A DNA stretch of 64,000 nt from Chamaecyparis obtusa (GCA_027943335.1 BSBK01000765.1:162001-226000); one strand, 5' to 3'; counted from the first letter of the stretch, positions 35,272-47,033 are shown. Notes: generated from the letters alone by a model not told the origin. Program-made: numbers and translations.

Positions 35272-36963
35272 ATGGCATTTTATGGATGTACTGCTGCTGA
35301 TTCCTCCCCTGTCAAGGGAAGATGGATAAATTCTTCTGCTGCTCCTTCTGCTCTTGCTACCAGAAAGTTTAGAGCTTTAACACAGAATCAGTGTGAGGAG
35401 AATTCTCAGAGTGAACCCCAAAAGCTGCCTCCTAGGCCTTTGAAAACAGGCAGGCGAATGTCCATGGTCAGTAATTCAGGGTCCAAAATGCAAAATATGG
35501 GCAAGCCTGCTGAAAAACTCATAGACAAGAACCACCACAGGCATTCAGATTTTGCTGGAAAAACATCTGCAATTGGGAAACCTTTAGGCCACAATAATGA
35601 CATTTCCAAATCAAGGGTCAGCAGTAATCCCTTGCCCAGTTTATGTTTGTCTATTTCACAGCCCGAGTCAGAAGATTGGAGTGGAGAAGTAAGCACAAGG
35701 GGCAAACTGGGGAATGCCTCTGAGATAGTGCCTGTTTGTGGAGGAGATACTGAGAGGATAATGGTTTATGTGAGGGTGAGGCCACTGTCAAAGAAAGAAG
35801 AGGAATCAGGTGCCAGAAACTGTGTTTGTGTTGCCAACAACAAGGATCTGATCTTGAAAGACTTTGTTAATGACAATGACTATTTAAGACTGAAGAGGGA
35901 TGGTGGTCGGCATTACACATTTGATGCAGTTTTCTCTGAATCTATGGACCAGAAACAGGTCTAGAACACAAGCACTGTAGAGCTTGTTGATTTTGTTCTG
36001 CAAGGAAGAAATGCTTCTGTGTTGTGCTATGGAGCAACAGGGGTAGCCCAAACCCACACTATGCTTGGAACAGACAAGAATCCAGGTGTTATGGTTCTTG
36101 CCATAAAAGATCTCCTTGCAAAGCTTCAACTGTTGAGCTTTAATGGTGAGCATGTTGTTTCAATCTCTTACCTTGAGGTCTACAATGAAGTAGTGAGGGA
36201 TCTCCTATCACCAGGCAAACATCTTGTTCTCAGAGAGGATGAACAAGGGAATGTATCTTCAGGGATCACCCAACACCATACAAACACAGTTTATGAGGTG
36301 ATGACTTTGCTCCATAGAGGCAACCACAACCGAATAATAGAGGCCACTCAACTCAATGAAACCTCATCGCGATCCCATGCTATCCTGCAGGTCGTGGTGG
36401 AATACAGACTAAAGGAGGGACCAACAACTGTTACTCGTTCAGGTAAATTATCTCTTGTAGATTTGGCTGGATCTGAGAGATCTACTGCCACAGATCAATG
36501 GACGCTGAGATCTGTAGAAGGGGCTAATATAAATAAATCCCTTTTGGCCCTCAGTAGCTGCATTAAAGCTCTAGTGCAAGGGAAAAGTCACATTCCATAC
36601 AGAGCTTCTAAACTTACACAGCTTCTCAAGGATTCGTTGGGTGGAGCTTGCCACACAGCAATGATTGCAAATATTAGCCCTAGCAATACATCTTATTCAG
36701 AAACGCAGAATACTCTCCACTGCGCAAATCGAGCAAAGGAAATTCGAACAAGGGCTTGTACTGCAAATGAAGAGCTAGAGATCCCCGATGCCCAAATTGA
36801 ATAGAAAAAGCAGATGCAAAAGGAGAATGAACAATTAAGATCACAGGTTGCTGAACTGGAACAAAGGCTACTTGCAGTGGAAGGCCAGGCACCTGGATCT
36901 ACTCCAGCTCTGCCCTGCTCTGATAAGAATGGTAGATGTTTTGATTGGGATTCAGAATGGTAG
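35272..36963 (+). pseudogene. Kinesin motor pseudogene, KIN-8-like, P-loop destroyed
   Basis: An ATG at 35272 starts a basic, serine-rich N-terminus of about 170 residues. A kinesin motor domain follows (about residues 173-510): IMVYVRVRPLS, the P-loop position, NETSSRSHAI (switch I), VDLAGSER (switch II), NKSLLALSSCIKAL and a neck region. The LGT-x-KNPGVMVLAIKDL stretch fits plant kinesin-8. The P-loop reads GATGVAQTH instead of GATGAGKTY, so the ATP-binding lysine is lost. TAG stops interrupt the frame at 35962-35964 and 36802-36804; it ends at 36961-36963, far short of a full kinesin. There is no intron in the coding part. It could not hydrolyse ATP. Confidence 0.85.
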
Positions 36964-37828
36964 CTGTTTTGATTGGGATTTGTTTTGTGTCTGTAATATT
37001 CTTAGAAACGGTGAAAGGGGTTGCATTACTCTTGGCAAAATGTTGAAATCTCTACTATTATTCTACTGTTTATAAACTTCTGGAAGTAGAAATCTCTGTG
37101 CATATGTATATATATCTATATTGCAATCCCCTCGCCCTCCCAAAAAAAATGGTCCTCAGATTACCGTCCCCAAAGAACATCCCACCAAAAAACTTAAATG
37201 CAAAGCACATCTACAGGAAATGCAATGCTATCCCATAGTAACAATTTGGCATATCTTACAGTAGAAAAACATAATGTATTACATAATTATGAATTGAAAA
37301 TTTGAACTTAAAGAAACTCATAAATTTGCATTCATAAAAATAGTTCACTTCATAATACTACACGTAGGCTAGCAATATGGCAAATCCAAGTTCAATCACA
37401 AACTAAAACAGAATGACACCTCTTTCTAATAACAACTTACTTTCAGATTCCAAATATAAAGTGATTCCAAAAGACCCCATAATATTCTAGTAGGGAATCT
37501 GATTAAGTATCTTGTCAATCCAAAAGTATCATGCATTCATACTGAAGTCTAAAAATGAAAATTCAATGCTACGCTTAATTGAAATTCTCCAATTTACTCA
37601 TTTGCACATGACAATACCATTTCCAACTTGAAGATCCACAAGCATCTAGATGAGAATATCACATTCTACAAAGCAAAAATCCAAAATTAAAGTGATTAAG
37701 AATTACACCATGCATATGGTTGATCCAAAATTATCATACTGTAAGAAACAGCTTGATTTGATATTATTTCTCATGAACACAGTTCAGGATAAAAGCTTTC
37801 AATTGAAAATAATTCACATTAACATTGA
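36964..37828. other. 3' sequences between convergent kinesin and DCD pseudogenes
   Basis: Directly after the kinesin frame a short sequence (GTTTTGATTGGGATT) is repeated. No further kinesin coding sequence is seen. The 37200-37828 part is probably 3' flank of the minus-strand DCD gene. An A8 run at 37142 is too short to call a poly(A) tail. Confidence 0.4.
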
Positions 37829-39656
37829 TTAACATCTCAGCCAAGAGCAACCAAACGGATCTCTTTTCTTGCCTGGAATCAAACTGCAGTCATTTTCATA
37901 ACAATCACTTAATGTCTCATTCATTTTCACTTTAGCAAAAAACTTACCATCAGCCTCATTCGGAGACTGAACATTACCAGAATCCACACGCTCTGAAAAA
38001 TTTGCCAGAAAACATGTATAGTCTCTTGCCCAGAATCACACCCTCTGTTCAAAACATTCAAAATATTTATGCTTAAAGAAACAAATTGCCTTGGACATTC
38101 TGTCCTACTTCACTCAGTTAAAGTCTCAATAATGTCCATTTTCACTGAAAGTTCATTTTCAACTTGAATGTTGGGAGATTCTGTACTCTTTGTCACATGT
38201 GATGTAAGTCTTCTGTTTTCCATTCCCAAATCACACTGTATTAAACATCCAACTTATATGTACTTGGAGATAACATTTGACTGGGATATCCCTTTTCATT
38301 TTCAAATTGAATGTTGGGAGATTCTGTACTCTTTGTCACATGTGCTTCAAGTCCTCTGTTTTCCATTCCCAAATCACACTGTATGTTTATAACATCCAAC
38401 TTATTTGTACTTGGAGATAAGATTTGACTGGGATATCCCTTTTCATTTTCAACTTGAATGTTGGGAGATTCTGTACTCTTTGTCATATGTGTTGTAAGTC
38501 CTCTGTTTTCCATTCCCAAATCACACTGTATATTCATAACATCCAACTTATTTTTACTTGGAGATAACATTTGGCTGGGATATCCCTTTTCATTTTCAAC
38601 TTGAATGTTGGGAGATTCTGTAATCTTTGTCACATGTTCTGGAAGTCCTCTGTTTTCCATTCCCAAATCACACTGTATGTTTATAACATCTAACTTATTT
38701 GTACTTGGAGATAACATTTGACTGGGATATCCCTTTTCACTCAAGTCAGTCAAATCTCTATTTACAATCTCATTAGTCAATTGAACAAATCCAGATTTTG
38801 AATTTTCAATCACATTTCTACTTGGTTCAGGAACACACTGTGGACATTTTGAATTGTTGTAATTTGTCGTGCAGCCTAAGTTAGGCAAACTCTCATCCTC
38901 TATTGCGTCCATGGTATTGCTATGGGAAATATGCAGAATATTTAAAGCAGGTGAATTAACATTCACTGAATTTGTGTTCATTGTATGTGCACCATTCTCT
39001 GGCTGAGGTATGACTTTGTTTTCAATACTACACTTCTGAACTTTTTCCACAATTGAAAGTGGAAGAGCACTTGTTTTGGAGGTTTTGGGAGAGTCAAACT
39101 CCGGGCGTATTAACTTTCTTCTTTTCAGCTTACAAGAATTAGGCTCTCCACAACTTTGTTTTGTTTGACCCTCAACCTATTTTCCATCCTTGCAAACTTG
39201 TGCTGGATATGATCTTCCAGTTTGCTTGAATGCATTGCAATCAATGTTCATTGTTCCATTGCTTGTCGCCGCAAAAACCCCATACATTTGCCTTCGTTCA
39301 TATTCAAACAAGAACAATTTCATACCTGGTCTCACATGCTTCACAACCCTAGCATATGCACTAGGGAGCCCAAAAAGCTTAAGATCAAAACATTCCTTCT
39401 TCGTTCTTCTGTTAGACATAAAAATCATACCCTCAAAAGCTCCTAGGGGCCCACTGGTATCACACACGTCTTCATACTTCAAATATTTAGAAGGGTAGTT
39501 ATCATCTATGCTTCTGCCAAACCAGCCATTTTCATATCCACCCATTCCTTTCGACCTGCTCACTTCTTCTAACTTAAGTTCTGATATATGCTTATTTAAA
39601 ACAATGGCTAACAGGAAAAGTTTATTGACATAAACAACATGATCATGATCAGCCAA
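37829..39656 (-). pseudogene. DCD-domain protein pseudogene with 49-residue tandem repeats
   Basis: On the minus strand a possible start ATG lies at 39545 (MGGYENGWFGRS). It is followed by a DCD (Development and Cell Death) domain at about 39195-39443: GAFEGMIFMSN, FGLPSAYARVVKHVRPGMKLF, MYGVFAATSNGTMNID and SYPAQV. DCD proteins are plant-specific and linked to stress and cell-death responses. A TAG at 39177 (a likely former Gln codon) breaks the frame, which then resumes without a gap. A serine/asparagine-rich region and four tandem 49-residue repeats follow; a 4-base deletion in the last unit shifts the frame. A further tail (SPNEADGKFFAKVKMNETL) ends at 37829. Upstream exons may lie toward 40700. 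Confidence 0.8.
38152..38739 (-). repeat. 147-bp coding tandem repeat, four units
   Basis: Each unit encodes 49 residues containing EKGYPSQMLSPS, KLDVINIQCDLGMENRGL and TKSTESPNIQVEN. The landmark TTGGGAG recurs at 38171, 38314, 38461 and 38608, with spacings of 143, 147 and 147. The spacing of 143 reveals a 4-bp deletion, hence a frameshift, in the last unit. Confidence 0.9.
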
Positions 39657-40449
39657 TACCGAAAATCACCCCATTAACGACTGCCCGTGGTAACTCAACA
39701 CCAACATCATTATATAGGTCATCCATCATTATATAGGACATCTACCAGAGAAAAGGCAACCATAAACCCTAAAATGAAGGGGAAAAAAGTCGAGATCCTA
39801 AAAATGTGAATGGGTTTACAAAACTCTATACCTCCCTCTGCCAACGGAAAAAAGGAAAGGAAACTACAAATCATCTACAGTACAGAGAAAATGGGATCAG
39901 TGTATAAATCAAATTTTCAAATGGGCAACCCAAAGAAACTTTTCTGGTAAGATTAGGATTGCCCATAAAAAATGAAAAATGAACAATTATAGGAATTAGA
40001 GCAAAATGATCAGCTAGAGTGACAATAAAATAGAAACCATACCTTAAAGTGGACCAAACAAGGAAAAAGGAACAAACCCAACAAAAGTATAGGACGTACA
40101 TTTCTTGTGCTAACTTCCTTCTTTGACAATATTTCATGTATAAGGTAATCAGTCTGCAAAGATAAATGCAGAACAAGACACAAAGAAGCTGAGAATTCCA
40201 AAATTAACTATAAAATTGACACAGTTTCCTGTATACTGAAAAATACAATGTGAAACCCTAATAAATAATTCAAACAGGAAAATTATAAATTAGGTACATT
40301 AAAATGTTATTCTAGCCCATTAATTGATATATCTTTCAGACGAAAACTAAATCGATCAGCTGATATTGATGAAAGAGCGAAAAATAATGAATAAATCTCC
40401 CAAACGGAATAAACACACCAAATACAAATCAGATATATACTTGTCTCGG
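39657..40449 (-). other. Probable intron or upstream part of captured DCD gene
   Basis: No conserved coding sequence is seen. ORFs at 39871-40201 on the minus strand are hydrophobic and unrecognised. The position between the DCD exon and the GC-richer block at 40450 suits an intron. Confidence 0.35.
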
Positions 40450-40740
40450 TCAGTTTTCTGAGAAGCGGTTTGGCTTAGGGCAGTTGGGCGGCGCTATTGC
40501 CAAAACATTGTGGCGTAACCCAGGAGAGCTTTCGGCGACACCTGGTGCACTTGAGGAGTACAACGCCGTTTGCAAACAAGACAAGGAGGAAGGCCGAACG
40601 CCATTTGGAAGCACACAGGCAAGCAGGATGATAATTCCGGCAAGCTTTCCACAAGCAAAAGCTCCCACAATAAAGCCTATCGGCTTAAAAATACAAAACT
40701 CTTAGCAAAAGACATGTCAAAAATTCAATTCCCGCCAAGG
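40450..40740 (-). other. GC-richer island, possible 5' exon or promoter of DCD gene
   Basis: Base composition differs sharply from the AT-rich surroundings. The minus strand carries an open frame without an ATG at its start (40668-40450), with a hydrophobic stretch (LAGIIILLACVLP) and then a serine/proline-rich tail. An E2F-like TTCCCGCC lies at 40729. It may be the first exon or promoter of the DCD gene captured along with it; it could equally be an independent capture. Confidence 0.3.
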
Positions 40741-41469
40741 CAGAGGCATGTTTATTGTGTTTGTCTTAAATTTTAGTTTAAGACAATTAAATTAAAATAT
40801 TTTTTAGCTTAATTTAAAATAATTAAATTAATAATTTATGTTTTAAGGAAAATAATAAATTTTGTCATATATATTAAGTTTTATATATATAATGTAGCAT
40901 TAAATAATATATAATATATATGTAAATTAATTAATAATAAAATCAAATCAAATTATTATTATTACATCTCACTGATATATTTAATATTTATTATCTAATA
41001 TTTTTATTATTATTAATTACTAAATATATCAAATCAGAATATTATTTCATTCATTAATATTTTTATTTTATAATATGTTTAATATTTATTAAATAATGAT
41101 TTCTATTGTTTAATATATATTAAATATGTTATTATTAATAAATTATATAATAAAAGAAAAAATTGCATGATGTATACATTGTAATCAACTTTAATTAAGT
41201 GATGGAGTTATATATCGCTTAATTAACATTGAAATCTTATATGAAAATTGGTTGACCTTGAGCATTTAGAGTTCACTTTTGCATGGTAGGAAATAATTTT
41301 TAGACTTTGAGTCTAATACACCTTGAAAGGGCGCATGTTTGGCTCATTTTTTAAACAACTTATATTTTTAAGACTTTTCATAACAGGACATAGATGATGA
41401 AAATATTTATTTTCATTATTTGAATAAGTCAAAATATTATCCAAAACTAGTAAAGTGGAGTTATTTATA
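40741..41469. other. Very AT-rich spacer inside CACTA element
   Basis: Dominated by AATTA/TATTA runs up to about 41170, then ordinary AT-rich sequence. No ORF or repeat of note. Confidence 0.5.
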
Positions 41470-41690
41470 AAGCTTTGCTCACCTTGGTCATCAATTTCAT
41501 GTATGTGGTTGGAACTTTAGTGAAAGCCAATGGCACTACTTCAAACTCCTACCATCCACAATATGCTTGAAGGTTGTTTCGGAACATCATCATGACAAAC
41601 CCTTATTGGATTATGACTTCACCTACAATCAAGCTTAAAAAATATTGTTAAGCCCTTCATTCGGTCAAAGATATTTAAAGGAGTAATAAT
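41470..41690 (-). pseudogene. Ty3/gypsy reverse-transcriptase scrap
   Basis: On the minus strand NIFDRMKGLTIFFKLDC and, in another frame, VVPLAFTKVPTTYMKLM correspond to the LFD-x-L-x-GA-x-x-FSK-x-DL to MPFGLTNAPATF-x-x-LM section of Ty3/gypsy RT. At least one stop and one frameshift separate them. The YxDD-type catalytic box is not reached. It lies next to the right subterminal repeats of the CACTA element. Confidence 0.65.
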
Positions 41691-41953
41691 CATTCATTTA
41701 GCTAGTTTTGGTTGGGTGACTAATTATTTAGTCATTTTTATTTTGATGGCTAATTATTAGTGATTAATTATTTAGTCATTTTAGATGTGATTTTACCCGA
41801 TGACCAAATTGGTCATTTATTTAGTCATTTATATTTGTAGAACATGATCAATTTTAGTCACGTGACTAAAAAAATGGTAGAGCATGATCAGTTTTAGTCA
41901 AATGACTAAAAGTTTTAGTCACCTGGTCATATATTTGCCAAATTCTACTAGTG
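41691..41953. repeat. Right terminal and subterminal repeats of CACTA element
   Basis: Many TTTAGTCA/TGACTAAA motifs occur in both orientations. A perfect 20-bp palindrome centred on CACGTG occupies 41851-41870. The terminus TTCTACTAGTG ends at 41953. The left end uses mostly GGTCA while this end uses mostly AGTCA, a consistent one-base difference in the motif family. Confidence 0.85.
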
Positions 41954-41956
41954 TAT

Positions 41957-42287
41957 GGATTAGCTGTCCTTGTGTCACAATAATGATGAAAAAAGTTTGC
42001 ACTTGGTTCACGATTCAGATTGGGAGTACATCCTAGAGGAACTAAGTCACTCAATGGCTGAAGTATCCTATAAAGATAAAACTAAGGATTCAATTCATTC
42101 TCAGCCAAGTGAGTCCCTAGTAATGCATATGGATCAGTACAATTTATCTTTTAATGCATTATTAGATGAATGTTATGTTTCCAGTCCTCAAGAAGAGGTA
42201 AAGGATGTTCCATATTTCTTGGAATATGATAAGGATAGTTGTGACTGGAAAAATGTGGGCTATAACAAATACATAATTATTTTTTAG
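41957..42287 (+). pseudogene. Acidic ORF segment right of CACTA and end of retrotransposon ORF
   Basis: 41957-42220 equals 21601-21860. From 42221 it continues with sequence absent from the first duplicate (EYDKDSCDWKNVGYNKY), the original 3' end of the ORF. The first codon pair after the CACTA junction includes the TAG (41960-41962) shared with 21601. The frame closes at 42285. Confidence 0.75.
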
Positions 42288-42601
42288 CCCAGGAATGTCC
42301 ACATATGTAGGCAGCAAAATTGTCATGACATTTTCAGATGGCTGGTCTAATATGGGGATGAAAATCATTTGTTTGACACAGGTAAACAATGATTTTAGTT
42401 TTGAGGCTTTAAGCCTTTGCAAGTGATGTATATATTGTACAGTTTCTTTTTTTCAGTTGTGTGGTTTGTTTCTTTTAGTAAGGTTCCATGTTTTTGAAAG
42501 AAAAAAGGAAGTCAGTTTTCATTTTTGAGTGGTCTACTGTACCAAATATTCTTGAATTCTCTGCATGCCCACAAGGGGCACACATCCCCAAATAGAGCCA
42601 C
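42288..42601 (+). other. 3' untranslated region of Tat/Ogre-like element
   Basis: Non-coding stretch before the 3' LTR. A purine run (GAAAGAAAAAAGGAAG) near 42497-42512 is the best polypurine-tract candidate, but it lies about 90 bp from the LTR start, so the true tract is uncertain. Confidence 0.45.
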
Positions 42602-45600
42602 CATTGGTACTCATAAAAATCCATATAATTTTTAGCCCATAGTCAGAAAGTTCTCCTAAGGCAATGTTTACTGCTTCAAAAGAACAATTTAAAAGACCAA
42701 AGTTCAAGTGCATACAAAGATAGGCCCCGTTGATTTTCACAAGATAGCACTTAGGACATGTGTTCCTTGCATTTCATTTGGCACATGCAATTGGTTACAA
42801 CTCCAAGAATCCAATTCTGACAAGTTTTAAAGATACCCATTTGGAGGCCAGTGCTCAAATCTGCACTTTGCATTTTGTCTAGTTTTCACTGAATGACTTA
42901 CTTTGAGGGTTTGTATCTGACACCTGGATGATAGTCGCAATGAAAGGAATGTTGTGTCATATTGTAGGCATGAGACTGTGTCTGCATGCCCATTTTTAGG
43001 TTCCTAAGGGTTTCAATTATTAGTTTAGCAACCCTCTTTTGATTGCATTTTGTTCAGTTTTCCTGAATGTGGGAATGGAGTTTTGAAGTTACCTACTTTG
43101 AGGTCATGCAACTTGTATCTCGTCAGTGGTCATGAGGAATTGAAGGTAAATCTATAATATAGACATGGAAATGATTCCCCCTAATGAGTTTCAGATCATG
43201 ACCAATCCGATTGATTACTTTTCTCGATCAGTTCCAAGTCCAATTTATGCATTTTTACTATGTTTTAGTTTAGGATGTTTTGGAAGCATGACTTTGAAGA
43301 TTAATTCTTGATAGCCAGTTGATCTTTTGTTGAATCTAATTGTAGCCTTGTTTTCTATGTGTGAGAGAGATCATCTGTCCATGGTTTCAGACTATCAAGG
43401 TTCTGTTTGACGTGATTGCAAGATCAGACAAAAGGTGTTCAATAATGATGAAAAGTACGGATAGAACAACTTTACAAAGTAGCCATTTTTTGAAATTTGT
43501 ATCTTTTTGACAGATCCTTGTCTCCAGTTGAGGTCTATTTTATTGCATTTCTTGCATATGATTCTTCTTCCAAATTCAGTAGCTCGCCCTCAGCTCATCA
43601 TTTGATATTTTTAATCCATCTCCTTCTGTGGTTGTTTGCAGTGATTTTGATTTGTGTTTGCTGGCAATTCTGAATGAGCGTTTTCGAGTTTTAAAATTTC
43701 CTGCCCTGTTCATCTTTAGGTGAATCCCTTTGAATGGATGATTCTCTATAATACAAATTTTTAACTCGCCAACTTTCAGCTTCCAGCGATTAATTTTTGT
43801 AAGTGATTTAATGACGTTACTGAGGGTGTTTTATTTAGATTTGGCGACTGGCGAAGTAATAGAAATTGAAGCTTTTTAAAGTTTCTGGTTGTCCAAAATG
43901 GATCTGGTTGTAGACTCCAATCATTTTGGTTGTGTTTGAGGTTTGGGTGTTGGAATTTGAAAATTTTTTAGGCCAGACCCGCTTGGGGTCCAGCCTGCTT
44001 CACTGTTTTGAAGTAGAAGTTTGTTGGCTTCATTACATAAAGCCACTAGCAATTGATGAGTTTAAAGAGAAGGCTTGAGGATATCAAAGTGAATTAGAGG
44101 ACAATGGAGTCGGCTCCAAAGATGATTGTTAACATGAGTTTCACAAGCTTCAGAAGGTGGTTTCCATAAACCATTGAAAACATTCTCTCGACTTGCACTG
44201 GAGATTGGTTTTGACAGTCATTAAAATGTATTAAACACAAAATTATTTTGTGAGATATCATTTCTAGAAAATGCAATTAATCATCGTAAGGCCAAATTCA
44301 ATAATATTATGGAGCAAATAGCATTTTTTAATTGAAGGAATTATGGTCAAATCTTTAATCGAAGACATTTTCCTAGATATAACACAAAGTATGAAAGTTT
44401 ATTGAAGCAAGTGTCAAAGCAAATGAAGCTAGGAGAACATTATTGTGTTTTTAATATTCTTTAAATCCTAGAGGAGGCATTTGGCTTGCCATTTTTAATT
44501 GTAAAGGGTGTTGTAGGCACCAAAAATGGGAGTGCATACCATTCAAATGTGGGCTGCAGACCGGTCTTGTGTCGTGTGAACCAAACAACAAATGGAGGAG
44601 GGAGTGTTGTATGTTTTTCATCTACCATGCTGTGAGCATCAAGTGTGAATTACGCATCAAGTGTGAGTTATGCATCAAGGAAAGAGTGCTACACATGATG
44701 GTTGAAGTGGTGTGTTCCATCCCGGAGACCCGTGTGCTAAGACAATGTTGTGCATATTCGGAGGGGTGTGCACACCATTTCTCATGGAAAGTATGCAATG
44801 CCCATCATATTTAGAGGCCTGTGTAGTATTTTTGGATGCACACAAGTACCTAAGCACAAACAAAATCTTGTTTCCAGGCATCTACGTGGGGCTATTTGAA
44901 AATGGGGTCCATTGTGTGGTTAAGCCCACATACACCAAGAGGGTAATGGAAACAATGGAGTGTGTGCAGGCCTCAAGGAGGATGTGAGGTTCTTGCTCAC
45001 AGGATCGAAGAGGTAATGAAAGCATGAGGCACATGCAAGTATGGGATTGTGCATTTGGGGTTTTAATCCCACATTTATCCAGCAAAATAACTATGAGGTT
45101 TTTAAATACAAGAATGCTCGAGTGTATTGTGAAGTGAAGAAAAGGAAAGAAAATGTGTGGCTGGGCATTCAGTATGTGGGCCCAGCTAGTGTGTGCTACC
45201 TGGGTGTGTACTATGGACAAATTTTTGAAGGTAAAAGTTATATTTCAAAAGAGTTTAGTCCCATATTCATGATGGGTAAGAAGAAAATGATGTTTAAATA
45301 ACAAGGTACTCAATACATTAGTGTCTAAAGTGGACACCCAGTTCGAGGTTCCTTACGCGAGCATGAAACCCAAGGTGCTAGGTTGGAAAGTGACATGGAT
45401 GGTGATGAGGACAATGTGCCCCACATGAAAGGTAAGTAAATTTTGACAAAGTGTGTAGGTGTTCAGTGATTGCATCGAAATTCATTTTCGAGATCTAACG
45501 GATGTCGTTACCCCGCAAAGAGGAAGTTGCTTGACCAATAATCACTGTGGGGCAGTGACATGGTGACATGTGGCACCCGGTGATGTGGCAAGATGGCACA

Positions 45601-47028
45601 GTCAGGTGCCCGGGTGGACAATATAGGCCAATAAGAATGCAACACGTGGTAGAGGAATGTGCACAGGTCTAACTTGGTGATGAGGTGTTGATCGAGACAA
45701 TTAGATAGTGACACGTGGAACATGGATCCCACAGTAAATGAAATGTCTGCACAAAGGAATTAAAACAAATGATAGAGTTAGGACTGTATAGTAAATTTGA
45801 AAATTTAGAATGACTGCAGGCTGCTCATGGAAATGTTGCTTGAGAACTCATTTTTTATCAGAATATATGAGTATATTATATTTTCAGAAACGGGAGAAGA
45901 TGAGGAATGAAATGGCTGTAGCTAAAATCAGATTTGCTAAAGTTGGTGAGAGTAGTAATGGACTTTATATTCCGGGATCAAATTTGGGTAAGGAATATAT
46001 ATTTTACAAAGATATGTTCTGGATTGAAATTGTATCAAATTTGTCTGTGATATTTTTGATAGTCTTAGGGTTGACCGTGTTGCCCTAAAAAAGTCCTAAA
46101 TGGTCCTAAGCTTGATGCAATCCTATATATGGATTTCCAAGACCATTTATAGAGGCTGTTGGTTTTCTAGTTCACAAGGTTACATCCTGAACCTTCAGTC
46201 AAGGAGTAGGACGTGTTTTGTCCGTTCTATATCAAAAAAGAGTAGAAAGTTACAAATCTTTTGCATATTGTCTTAGTGGCTTTGAATCTTCAAGCAACGT
46301 GTACACAGAGGCTTAGATCCTTGTTCTTAATTCAAGTTTGCAGTTCTATTTCTCTCCATCTGTGTCAAGTTTTATGGGTTTTGAATGTTATGATTCTTTG
46401 TATGGAGTTTATCTATGCATGTGTTAACTGTCTTCAGTTCTAGTTTAAATCAGATTAAGTTATGCTCTAGATGAAACACAAATTCATGGGGTTTGCATAG
46501 GGATTTCTATAAGGGGTATGGTTCTGGGTATTTTCATTTATGACTTGGATCTTTGATAAAATGATAGTAATCAGTCTTTGTATTATACAATATACTAGAT
46601 GATTTGCCCAATTGATAAGGCACAGATCTAAAACAAGTAAACTCTATGTTGCTACATGTCTAGATAGGATGTGTTGTATTCTGCAAAAGTAAAATCAAAA
46701 TCCTTTCTAACCATTTAGTTTTATGTATTTAGGCCTCAGTTATTTCATAATAATCGAGAATCAACAGATGAGTGTTTACCATCTGGTATTTCCTTATCAT
46801 TATGTCCTTTGTTGAATCTAGTTTGAAAGTTGTAAAAGTGTTATATGATCACTGGATTTAGTGAACCCACCTTGGTTTTGTAGAGCCAGAAGTGAAGAGG
46901 GAAGTCTTGTCCCTATAGTTGGTCTAGTTACCTAGAGATTTCCCTATATTTGGAACTAACCCCTCCTTAAAATCAGTCTTAGGTATATTGGTGTCTCATG
47001 GAGTATAAAATCTTTTGTAGAACCAATA
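42602..47028 (+). repeat. 3' LTR (4,427 bp)
   Basis: Begins CATTGGTACTCAT and ends AGAACCAATA; GGCCC follows as TSD (47029-47033). Collinear with 14890-19210, but it keeps the 43985-44090 sequence that the 5' LTR lost. No conserved ORF. Confidence 0.85.
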
Positions 47029-47033
47029 GGCCC

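Larger units (their letters stand above)
27493..41953. mobile_element. CACTA DNA transposon carrying captured gene fragments (14,461 bp, Pack-CACTA-like)
   Basis: The left end reads CACTAGTACAA. The right end, read inwards, is CACTAGTAGAA. Both continue to an AATATATGACCA block, giving an imperfect inverted repeat of about 30 bp. The flanking TAT at 27490-27492 and 41954-41956 is the 3-bp TSD typical of CACTA elements. Subterminal regions hold many short GGTCA/AGTCA motifs. No TNP2-like or TNPA-like ORF is visible, so it looks non-autonomous. The interior carries fragments of at least five host genes on both strands, a tRNA-like gene and an RT scrap. The sister duplicate at 21590-21603 is an empty site. 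Confidence 0.9.
14890..47028 (+). mobile_element. Tat/Ogre-like non-autonomous LTR retrotransposon with nested rearrangements
   Basis: The element begins TATTGGT and ends ACCAATA, a 7-bp inverted terminus. The ancestral ends were probably TGTTGGT...ACCAACA, as the inner end of the 5' LTR shows. It is flanked by GGCCC at 14885-14889 and 47029-47033. Joining the flanks recreates the uninterrupted sequence seen at 51010-51020. LTRs lie at 14890-19210 and 42602-47028. The primer-binding site at 19214 resembles, from memory, those of Tat/Ogre elements. The internal region encodes a gag-like and acidic ORF but no RT or integrase. It is expanded by an 11-kb tandem duplication and by the CACTA element at 27493-41953. 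Confidence 0.85.

Noticed and set aside
35272..36963. Kinesin as a functional gene
   Set aside because: The ATP-binding lysine is lost, two stops interrupt the frame and the C-terminal region is missing.
37141..37149. A-run after the kinesin as a poly(A) tail of a retrocopy
   Set aside because: Only eight A residues, no matching target duplication, and a likely unspliced 5' intron argues against a retrocopy.
38152..38739. Regular 147-bp repeats with conserved blocks, at first glance CRISPR-like
   Set aside because: There are no unique spacers, the units are continuous and coding, and the surroundings are plant genes inside a transposon.
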